Origin: Rodentolepis nana
Lineage: Eukaryota > Platyhelminthes > Cestoda > Cyclophyllidea > Hymenolepididae
Direction of reading: 5' to 3'
DNA: 40,146 nt
Assembly (NCBI GenBank): GCA_900617975.1
Contig: UZAE01012471.1
Coordinates: 1 to 40,146, forward strand
Shown here: positions 11,801 through 21,088 of the stretch, one piece after another
How the letters are laid out: each line of letters opens with the position of its first letter
How positions within the stretch are numbered: the stretch's first letter is position 1
Position numbers and translations under genes: made by a program
Notes under the pieces: model-generated
Told to the model about the DNA's origin: nothing
Seen by the model: only the letters and a program-made list of their open reading frames with translations
The model's database searches: none

Positions 11801-14800
11801 TCAGCAAGGCCCTGAAAATGGACTGGATTGTGAGTTGAATCATTTTCTTAATTTATTCATGTAGTTAGCAAATAAAATGCAAATTAGACTGACTTGCCAG
11901 TGAGGACGTAGAAATAGAGTTAAGTGAATATTCATTCAGGCAATAAGTAAAAGTGGATAATTGATGAGAGCGGGGTTGAGTGAATGTTTATGGTAAATCG
12001 AGTGAGAATTAACAATGCACATATCTGAATGAAAATAATACTTATTAATAATTCAACTCAAAATATGATACAATTTTTTCCAGCTTATTGAAATGTTGGT
12101 TGATATCCACCCCCACCCCCGCCATTAGTGAATACGATCCCGGATAGAAGGCTGGGTAGGTTACACTTCTTGGAGAAAAGGGGAAATTTGACCCTAACAA
12201 CAGAGATATCTACACATTTGTGTCAAACGTACATTGCATGCTTCTATCAAAATGCATATCGTAGCGACTAGGGTATCCTTTCACCATACTTTTTCACAAA
12301 CCAGCTATAGCTTTCAGAAATCTCAGAATATGTTACACTGAGTGGTGATAGCAATCTCTTCTTCCTAGACGCAGAACTGCTGTCTAGACATGAGTTGAGA
12401 TTTGGTGCATTTTCAAGATTTGCGGTATTTATGCACTATTCATGCTTGTAGCCGTGCTTACTCCTCAGCAAATGAGAGAGAAAGCACTGATTGATGGTGA
12501 AATAGTGCTCTTGAATATGTGCTTCGATGACATTGAGAGCTACGTGGGCCACATTTATAAACTTCAAAGAGCTCGTTGTCTCAATGTTGGCAATGCAACC
12601 GATGACAACGTCTCCGTCGCCGGGGTCGACACGAATAGCAAGAAGAAAAAACGTCGCTTCTTTTTCAAAAAACGCACCGGATCACCCAAAAGCAAATCTA
12701 AACAGAATATGCCTCGTGTCACTAGTGAGTTCATCATTTATTATAAACTACCCAACATACTACTCAATAAATTAGTAGCAGAAATAATGGGGCCATGTTT
12801 GGTGCAGATGCTTTAATAAGATTAGCGCTTTGGAGCCGACTACCTTTATTGGGCATATGAATGCCTGTCGAAGGCTGGCTGCGAATACTTTTTCATTATT
12901 GATTGGGAATGCATCCAGTAATAAGAAATTTGTGAGTGACCTAAAATTTGTACGATATCATGACTTACTATAATTAATAAGCACCTTAATGAATAATTGT
13001 TAATAAGTATACAACCGACTTCCCGTCTGTGATGAAACTGACTTCATCGAATGACTCCATCTCAAGTAATAAATAGCATGGATTTTAGTCACTCCTAATT
13101 TGAAAAGGTGAATCTCTATTTGATCGGCTCTTTGTGTTATTATGATTATACAGTTTCATTTTAACTTTCTAAAGTTCCTGCAGATTTCTTCCGAGTATTA
13201 TTTGCATTCAAAAGTGCAAGCGAGCAGACAACATATTAGATCTCAATATTTTGAGTATCTTTTTCGTTCTAGCCACTTCAGTATAATTTGCAGAATTGAT
13301 ACTTCTGTTAGGTAACATATTATCTCATTCCGCGCTGACTTGTCTACTATATTTGAAGAATAGTTTAATATGCGAGTATCTGAAGATAAACAAGCATGTA
13401 ACATATTATCATTTTTCCCTTTTTCTTCGCCGTATCTATTTGTTAGCTGATTTATGGTTTCCCAAGAGAGAGTCTACCTTGCTCTGCTGAAAACGATGTT
13501 CCCTTTCTCATTTATGCGCCAAAATTACCTTTCCCCGGGCGCTTTATGTTGAAATCTGATCTGATCATAAGAGCCCATGCCATATACCCTAAACAATTAA
13601 TTTCCTCTATCATAATGTTATATAGGAGTAAATAAATGGAGAAATTGTTTGAGGAGGCTAAAGCTGTCCCCCCTCTCTCTCTCTCTCTCTCAAACTTCAA
13701 CTTATTTTTTTCACCCATCAACCCNCCCCCCCCCCCCCCCCCCCCCCCACCACCACCCCTGTTTTATTCAAAATATGTTAGGAAGCACATATTGTTCTTG
13801 TTTCACGTGTACGAAAGCACCCTACGTGGCCCATTACAATGATACACCTATTCAGCATCAGCATGATTACTTTGGATATGGGAACAATGTATTTTGTTAA
13901 TCAGCGGCATGAGGATGAGGCATTACCAACCTTCGATTCATGACTAGCAGTTACAAGAACTGACCATATGCCGTAGCACATCCTTTTCACTGACCCAACT
14001 AGGAATGTAGCCTTTGTTAGATTAGATTCGCAGCATTTGACCACCTTACTTTTCTTATTTTTTCTAGGTAGCACTTCAATAACCTCGGAAGTTGAAATCC
14101 CCATTTCCGATGATGAGTTGATAGATCTATTTGAGAAAATCAAATTTTCCATCATTCTGCTTTCTCGTCTGCAAGGTTATGTCACCGAGCCAAATCCTCC
14201 AACACTTACCCACAAATTGTTCTCCATGATGAGGTGATCTAAAAATTTGTCTTACTTTCGCCCTTCCAAATTATTTTTGTAATGCACGTTTGTGATATGT
14301 ATATATAGGCAGCCGATTGATTTCATCAGAGATCCCGTTACTAATGAACCTGAGATGGCCAAGAAGGTCATTTCCCCGCTTTTCCCAGAGGCAGCCATTA
14401 AACTTATATTAAACTCCCTTATTGAGCCCGAACTTAGCTTATGGCGTGAACTTGGAAATGGATGGTGCCTTGAAAAGTATGTTTTAGTACTCTAACAGCT
14501 ACTTTAAAATATTCAGTAGCAGTGCTAGTGAGATTCTTCATTTTATAGAGAACAGTGGGATGTTGATGTGCCTACTTATATTCCGCAGTTCAAATGTGGT
14601 TTCAAGCCTCAGCCAGATCAGTATCGTCACACTCTCTTCGATCAACCGCCCCCAAGAAAAAGTAGCACTATAAATGGAATGGTACGTGGACATCTTTATA
14701 TTTGTTCATTACAATTTAGCATTTCATTTCTTTATTATTCACTAAAAGTCCAACTCAGAAGCTGCCAAGTTTCATAGATTTCCTCATAGCTGCTGAGTGC

Positions 14801-15833
14801 AATTACTCTGAAACAGTAATTTGAGGTTGAGATTTGGTTATTGACATCCGGCTTGAAGCAAATGGATTTAGTTTCAGTGATCTTACACTGAGATATGAAT
14901 TTGAGGTTTGCTTAGCTTATTGGTATTTCAACAAATTTGAACTGCATCATTCTTAATGCATGTGGATTTCCAATAATAATTGATGTTATTTTGAGTTTTA
15001 TTTAGATTTAGTAATATATATCACTCACGCAAATACTCTGTGTGATTCGTATTCAACGTTGCTCAACTCCGTTTCATTCTACATGTTGTCATCACCGAGA
15101 AACTAAAACACTGTAGAAGGACCCGCTAGTCTTAGCCGACAACAAACCTGTGAGGTGGGGGATTGTGGATCACGTCTTACTATTCTCAGTGATCACTTTG
15201 GCTGTTCAAAAGAAAATGAGACTGAAGTGCTTGCTTATGAGTCCGGATTCACAAAGGATAAATTACAAAGCAATAGGAAATTTAATAAGTGAGCTATAGA
15301 GAGTACGAATAGGGGACCCTCAATTGAGCTAATCTGAATATGTGAAGACAAAAATGATTGCAAAATGGCATCTGATAAAAGTGTAAATTTCATATCAAAA
15401 GTTGTATTCTTTTTCTTTCAGTAAATCTCACTGCATATTTTTGATAATGGCCAAAATTGCTTCAAATGGTAATTTCCAATTACTTTTAGTCATCAAGAGG
15501 TTCAAGGGCGAATTTGATTACGGGACAAGGTAACCAGGGCCATGATGAGTATTTAGCCTACTTACGCAGAAAGGGAGCAAGGTGATGTGCTCATTTACAA
15601 ACTATGCACGAAATAAGTACCTGAGTAGGCACGAATTCTAGCAAACTTGTGTCTCTTTTAGAGTAGCCAGAGTGACACGTGATTTCGTGGCTGAAAGTGA
15701 ACAGGAGATTTCTCTCAAGGCTGGCGAATACGTGGAAGTGCTCAATGACTCGCTGAATTGGAATCAACTCCGTAATAGAAGGGGAGTCGAGGGTTATGCA
15801 CCCTTCACCATTCTTGACTACGATGTTTTGTAG
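8897..15833 (+). CDS. EPS8: EPS8-like signalling adaptor (PTB + SH3), multi-exon
   Basis: EPS8 adaptors link receptor tyrosine kinases to Rac and actin remodelling. Exons, each with AG/GT borders and matching phase: 8897-9172, 11146-11304, 11383-11477, 11789-11829, 12452-12724, 14068-14233, 14309-14476, 14549-14681, 15190-15288, 15662-15833 (stop TAG 15831-15833). Exons 1-3 give a PTB domain (EAEHLSTLV near the start; HEMHIFQ near its end, as in vertebrate EPS8). Exon 5 has the family helix with CFDDIESYV, followed by a lysine/arginine-rich patch. Exons 6-8 match the EPS8 middle region (ELGNGW; VPTYIPQFKCGF). The last exon is an SH3 domain (VTRDFVAESEQEISLKAGE; GYAPFTILDY). The stop comes six codons after TIL, so the C-terminal SAM-like actin-effector region of vertebrate EPS8 is absent. 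Exon 8 ends in phase 0 but 15190-15288 needs phase 2, so a linking exon is missing; a 20-base candidate lies at 14749-14768. The start codon is uncertain: the exon could begin at 8933. Confidence 0.88.
9173..11145 (+). other. Large EPS8 intron
   Basis: The donor GTACGT follows GGC at 9172, and the acceptor CCCCTAG ends at 11145. The contents are AT-rich, with a short GT microsatellite (9251-9263). No nested gene is recognised. The open frame at 9824-10021 is hydrophobic and AT-driven and looks like chance. Confidence 0.6.
12725..14067 (+). other. EPS8 intron containing CT repeat, poly(C) and an N
   Basis: The donor is GTGAGT at 12725 and the acceptor TTTCTAG ends at 14067; both keep phase 1. 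Inside is a pyrimidine block: CT repeat at 13673-13691, then CCC, an N at 13725, and a C run at 13726-13748. Short proline-rich frames over this block are low-complexity artefacts. Nothing else is recognised. Confidence 0.65.
13673..13748 (+). repeat. CT microsatellite and poly(C) run with embedded N
   Basis: A CT dinucleotide run (13673-13691) is followed, after a short unique stretch, by CCC-N-C(23). The N sits inside the C homopolymer, so the tract length is probably not reliable. Confidence 0.85.
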
Positions 15834-16881
15834 TTCTACGACAGTATCATCACATTCATTCAGTGACATTAAAGTCAACCTCTCTTCTCTACTTCGCCAT
15901 TTTCGAATAAATAACATAAATGTGCAAACGATTTTGAACTCAACCAGATCGATTGGTCCCCTCTACCAGCGTTATTTATGATTTAAATTTATGTAAACTC
16001 GCGCAGAATTTAATAAATAGTTATCTTAAAGCGTGTCATCTAAGTTGAAATATCGGTTAAATGTGAACTGCGGCAATAGTCGAATTATTCGTTTGAATTC
16101 TCATTGTGTGTTAAGACAGATCTTCATAGTAGTTAGATCAAATCCCTGATCACGCCCAAAAAGTGAACTTCTCGTTTGATCAACAGCAACCGATGAAATG
16201 ACTATACCCAGGAAATAGTCCCCGGTTCGGCTTACCCATAGGTCCCCACTCTGTGTGGAGACGCGCACTTCAGTTTAGGCAGTTAGGCCGCCAGGCAGCT
16301 GCTAACGTGCTTTCCAGATTATAAGACACGTGAAGAGAGCTTCACGAAACCACGAGGATTTAAGTATCCGAACTTTAGTAAGCGCGATCAAAATACGCAA
16401 TTATCAAAAAATTCGCCAATTAACACACAGAGCAAAATCAAGAAACGAAAAAAACACGCTTGCGTTGCTCTCACCCACCAACACCGATTACTACTAGTTA
16501 AAGCAGATTTGAGCAAGATACAAATGGAGCAACGACCTTGTGGCGTATCATATTCATGCATGGTGAAACTGCAATCTTAAAACATTTACCCCGAGTTGGG
16601 CAAAGACGCAACAACCTAAAGCAATCGATAAGAAATTAACATTCTGTAACTCCTTAACTGTACAGCTGGTCGTGCCGTCCATGGGAAGAGTTTCTAGAAT
16701 GAAGCAAATGCATTCACCACGACAACTTCGGATTAAAACAAAATGGAGATAATAAGAAAAAGACAAGCGGAGAGTGGCATTTGTGTTATATATGTATACA
16801 TATATCAATGACATAGCGATAAACAACCGGAACACCTGAAAGGGAATTTGTACACATACAAAAATGATTCTTGAAATATGT
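15834..16881. other. Convergent intergenic region between EPS8 and SREK1
   Basis: It holds the EPS8 3' untranslated region, with AATAAA signals at 15906-15911 and 16012-16017, and on the other strand the SREK1 3' region. A patch at about 16140-16380 is richer in GC than its surroundings and contains a short hairpin (GTGAAG-AGAG-CTTCAC near 16331). I could not match it to a known RNA, so I leave it unassigned. Confidence 0.5.
15906..16017 (+). terminator. Candidate poly(A) signals of the EPS8-like gene
   Basis: AATAAA occurs at 15906-15911 and again at 16012-16017, which is 73 and 179 bases after the stop codon. Either could direct cleavage; the sequence alone does not say which. Confidence 0.5.
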
Positions 16882-19743
16882 TTAGGCCTGAGCATCTTCC
16901 TCCTCTGGGCCGGCTAACTTCACACCCACAGGTTTTCTGGGGGAACTTGGGTCATTAGCAAGATTTTCATCATTAACAACTTCACCAGGAGTTAGATCTT
17001 TGGTGGTATTCGATGGTGACTGTGGCATTTCTTCAACAGAATTAGAATTCACTGACTCCTTTTGTTCCTTAGACTTAGATTTGCCATTTTCTGAGGCATG
17101 CCTGTCGCGATTGTCCCTATGACTGTTACTGCGTTCTTTCGACTTCTTTTCATCCTTTTTCGAGTCATAACGTTTCACCTTTCGCTCCTTCCCATTCTCC
17201 CTATGTTTAGAACGACTGCGGCTACGACGTTCCCTCCTAGCTCTATCTCTTTCATGACGTTCCCGACGTTCTTTCTCGCGTCTTTCTCGTGAACGTCGAC
17301 GTCTTTCGCGTGACCTACTCCTCCGGCTGCTGCGACGGCGTGGTGACGAGGGGGAGCGTACACGAGAACGACGTCCTCGTCTCGATCGAGACCTATGACT
17401 GCTCGTGCGTCGCCTAGATCTAGAACGACGTGGTGATCGAGACTTCAAACGTCTCTTTGAACTTCGTGATCTTCGACGTCGACTACGGGATGGCGAACGA
17501 CGACGAGATGACGACCGGGACCGACTTCTTATTCGCCCTATAAAAAAGGGAAAGAGATTCCGTCAATCCAGTATATAAATTCATAAGGGCCACAGTTACA
17601 CACAAACATTACTCATAGAGGTGATTAAGTGAAATATATTTATTAAAACAACGAATAACACTCATTTCTATCCAATCACAAGCAAGTTCTATCAGAGTAA
17701 AGGCTAGTACTGGCAAAGGGAAATGAAACAAACTCTTAAAACTTTACACTGCCGAAAGTATGGTTGGAAATTAGATAACATTTTTAAATGCGACAGACCA
17801 TACGATTGAACATTCCTTCAGTGACTTCAAGAAATAAATAAACTTCATTTCAACATCCAAATAGGAAATAAGCCTGCGAAAGGCTCTTATAAATTAAGTG
17901 CCATGTATGAGACCGCAACACATATAACAGCAAATAACCTTAGTGGATGGTTGACGGCCGACTCCAAATTCCATGAATATCTAATATAAGTATTGATAAT
18001 TTAAGTCATCCCCTCAGTCCAAGGGCTTTTAAGGGCCACTGAGATAAACTTATTTAGGCAGCAGTCTATAAGTGGTTCCGTTACGCTCAGCAATTGCAAA
18101 TAATCGACTTGATTGATTTCCCTCGTTCACATCTGGATATATATCACCACCTGCAAATACACTACGAACTTATGGAAGTGTGGAAAAAATAATATTTTAG
18201 ATGGAAATATCATGAATTCCAATTAACAAGAGAACGTAGACAGATGGACTTCAAGATGAATATAGTTAACGGTATGATAAGAAAATAAAGATGAAATGAA
18301 ATCACCTACCGGATGTGCTAACATTACTGCTACGTGGATTGTTCTTTTTAATATTGTCCTCAAGACCCGCCAGACTGCTATTAGGTTTGATGATAGCACA
18401 GTTGGAATGCTGAACCATAATCTATAGAGGGGGTAAAGGTAACGAGCAAAAATAACAGAATTACCTGGCGATCACCGAGTGTGCTCCCCATTAAGCCGAA
18501 GGCCTTGACAATAGATGATTGCTCAGTGAACTCAACATAAGCGGCCCTTTCCTCGTCAGAACCCGCCATACGAACACACTTGACTTCCGCGTGGTTATTG
18601 AAGAATTCAAGAACCTAAAATAATATAATAATTAAAAACTGGAATAGCATAAAGGAGACCCACACTTTAGATTAAAGACAGAATCTTCATGACTAGAGAA
18701 GGTAATATAGTTACCTTACTTGGCGTGGTAGACCACCACTGACTGAATGAATGAGTTACGCGAATGCACTAGTTAGGTTGATATCACACTAGTTTGGGAA
18801 CTCGAAGAACTCAAGAGAAAAACACAAAAAAACAAAAACCACAATTATGTATATAAAAAATGAAAACACATCCTGTAAAGCAAATGATATTTAGAGAACT
18901 GCCTAATTCATATGAAAAGTCTAAAAGACCAAGAGAGGAGACGATAGCAACTTCCCAGAAATTAGCCTAAACATTAGATGAACAAAAGTTAGTGCACAAA
19001 ATGGTCGGGCAAATAAAAAGATTAGGACAATCGTCCATAATCATATTCGTTACGAACTTAATCCTAATGAGTCACAAAACGAGCTGAAACCGAAAAACAA
19101 AGATTGAAAGGAACAAAAAGAAAATATCATAGGAGCAAGATGGGCATAAGTTGAACATAAAGCAGGGAAATACCTGTTCACCCGTAAGTTTAGGATCTAG
19201 ATTGGTAACAAGAACTGTCCGGCGAATCTCCTCAATTCGATTACAGTCAGTAGCAGCAGGTAATGGCGGGTAAGCAGGGAAACCCATGGATGATAGTCGC
19301 GGATCTATAGTTTGTATAACCTGCTCTCCAGGACGACCAACGACCATGCTGATGACATCGAGAGGCCATAAAGTAGAGCGGGGATGAATACCAGCGGAGG
19401 TATGCAACGGAGCTCGAACTAGTTCAGCATACTTTTCGTCCGGAATGGTAGCATTTTCCGTCACTACGGGAAGAATTATCAAAGCCCGATCAAGAAACAT
19501 TGTGTTATGTAAGTGTAATGCAACCTCTGCATTAATTGCATCCGCAAATTTTATAAAACAAACCTAAAATGGTATAACCAGCGATTAACGTACCTTGCTT
19601 GGACAATCATCACCTTCGGGTGGATATACAACTAGCTCCTCAATCACGCCAATGTTTCCAAATAACATACGTATCTGTTCAAGAGAACATGATGGCGATA
19701 TGTTAGTTATTTGGATAATTGGACTCATAAGAGCCACAGCCAT
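16882..19743 (-). CDS. SREK1: SREK1-like splicing regulator (two RRMs + RS domain)
   Basis: SREK1 (SFRS12/SRrp86) is a nuclear SR-related protein that modulates splice-site choice. Exons on the - strand: 19594-19743 (ATG), 19174-19563, 18465-18614, 18310-18421, 16882-17537 (stop TAA). All borders are GT/AG and phases match (0,0,0,1), giving 485 residues, near the vertebrate length. RRM1 lies at about residues 8-85 (IIQITNIS; SKVCFIKFADA). A linker follows with DVISMVVGRPGE and a conserved NRIEEIRRTV lead-in to RRM2 (about 164-245; VLVTNLDPKLTGEQ; RAAYVEF; VQHSNCAIIKP). The rest is an arginine/serine-rich tail, then a lysine/glutamate-rich and a serine-rich C-terminus. Intron 1 is only 30 bases (19564-19593). 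Intron 4 (17538-18309) holds a family B repeat. An AG acceptor lies 11 bases before the ATG, so the 5' end is cis- or trans-spliced there. An upstream exon chain is possible (see findings). Confidence 0.93.
17538..18309 (-). other. SREK1 intron 4
   Basis: On the - strand the donor is GTAGGT at 18309 and the acceptor TTTTTTATAG ends at 17538, preserving phase 1. It contains family B copy 1. The rest is AT-rich with no exon recognised. Confidence 0.8.
17929..18153 (+). repeat. Family B interspersed repeat, copy 1
   Basis: About 225 bp, with an estimated identity above 90% by eye to 30757-30983. Both copies start at AGCAAATAACC and end at ATCACCACCTG. A 31-base internal segment with complementary ends (CTCAGT ... 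ACTGAG, 18013-18043) is the same in both. It has no open frame. The copy lies antisense inside SREK1 intron 4. The element class is unknown. Confidence 0.85.
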
Positions 19744-20049
19744 CTTGAAGGAACCTATTTTAAGACAAGTGTATGTAAAATAAATTATTCAAACAAAGCA
19801 ATGACAATCTCATTCAATCCATTGTACTCCCAAATGAACAATTGCAAACTACGAACCTAATTTAAAATTACTTAATGTTTTTAATTCTTCACTTCATAAT
19901 TCTATTTTTAAATGTATTTCTCACTTACATGCAAATGTCCATAATAAAACTCTCGAACCTGAAATGCCAAAATTTTTCTGAATTTAATTTTTCGATACTT
20001 ATTGAATACCTAATACAATTGCAGTTGAGGATAAAATATTTGAGCTTAC

Positions 20050-20166
20050 GCATGGGAACTTTATAATTTCCATCGTACAGTTTCGTTTCTGTATACACTC
20101 GAACGAATGCTTGGATGGGAGTGTCCGGCAGTGTGCTAGCAAGACGAACGTTCTCGCCTAGACTAT
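20050..20166 (-). CDS. Candidate upstream exon on the SREK1 strand (uncertain)
   Basis: A 117-base open segment flanked by a usable acceptor (GTTTAG) and a good donor (C|GTAAGC). The peptide contains ENVRLASTLPD, QAFVRVYTETKLYDG and NYKVPM, which reads like real protein rather than AT-rich noise. It ends in phase 1. A possible 30-base exon (19929-19958) and the SREK1 first exon, if extended to 19754, are also phase 1. The three would therefore join in frame and add an N-terminal extension to SREK1. Known SREK1 proteins begin only about 15 residues before RRM1, so this could instead be chance or part of another transcript. I recognise no domain. Confidence 0.3.
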
Positions 20167-20645
20167 CTAAACGCCGTTATGGATCCAGTTGTTAGAGTAA
20201 TTCAGGGGAAGGCGTTAGAAACGTAACTTATTCCATTTACAATGTCTGTTTCCTCTTACATCCTGAGGAAGTCAGAGGGAGGAAAAGGATTGTGTCGATG
20301 AAATAATGATTGTTCCAGTAGAAAGAAATCACCAAGTTAGTTGTGCAATGAGAAAACCAATCGCATCGTCAGTGTCTGCTAAATAGAGCCTTGATTATAC
20401 TCAGAAATCTCTATAGAAGATCCATTTATATTTGGCAAGACTCTCAGAGCTAACCTAGCTACCTCAAAGTTATAGAAGAAACAGGCGTATCTGACGAAAT
20501 ACATTTATTCGGTATCTGTGTCATAGTATTTATATGCAGACCCGAAGCATAGTCATTATCAACGTGGCGGATCTACTTAACCTGTAGATGTATATGGGAT
20601 CCTTGGTACCATTACAGTCGGGGATGAGATGTATAGCTTTGTTCC

Positions 20646-20790
20646 TGAGGTAGGCGATAGATTTACTTCCATATGGTGTAACCTGAGCAATGTTTACTAA
20701 TACGAAATAAAAGTCTATAAACGCTCACCTGCTTCCCCTCTCGACTTTTTGTGACTATGATGTTCCTCTCCACTGATTACTATCATGTTA
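20646..20790 (+). repeat. Family A repeat, diverged 5' part
   Basis: The order of family landmarks is kept: GGCGATAGATTTACTTCC, then ATGGTGTAACCTGAGCAATG, AAAAGTCTAT, then CTCTCGACTTTTTGTGAC and GATGTTCC. Many substitutions and a large internal deletion make it an old copy. Confidence 0.7.
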
Positions 20791-21088
20791 TTGCTCTTGG
20801 ATTTATAAAAAGTAAGAATCTAACAATAAAAAGCATTAGCTCCAGCAAACTATATTCCTTCCTTACTTCTGAAATTTAAATGGCTTTTAACCTAAATCAT
20901 ATGTATTTAATTTAATATCAAATAACTTAAGATTTATGATATTTCGATATGCGGCGTTTAAATCTGCTAAAGATTGCTCTTGAGTCAATTGTTTCAATAT
21001 TCAAATTTTTAAGGGTGGCTATTATTTTGCGCTTTGATTACAATTGGCTATATTTTTTATAAAGTATAAAATATATTCATTTATGCAG

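Larger units (their letters stand above)
19744..21088. other. Divergent upstream region shared by SREK1 and SLBP
   Basis: SREK1 (-) and SLBP (+) start 1,345 bases apart, facing away from each other, so both promoters should lie here. The region holds a diverged family A copy (about 20650-20790) and two phase-compatible candidate - strand exons (19929-19958 and 20050-20166). No clear TATA or initiator element could be assigned to either gene. Confidence 0.55.

Noticed and set aside
13636..13842. Proline-rich open frame over poly(C)
   Set aside because: A poly(C) and CT-repeat artefact with an N inside; it lies in an EPS8 intron.
16140..16380. GC-richer patch considered as a spliced leader or other small RNA gene
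   Set aside because: No match to the known layout of SL RNA, U snRNAs, SRP RNA or tRNA. Only a six-base-pair hairpin is visible.
17098..17363. Open frames overlapping the SREK1 RS domain in other frames
   Set aside because: They follow from the repetitive CGT/TCT codons of the RS repeats. They have no homology of their own.
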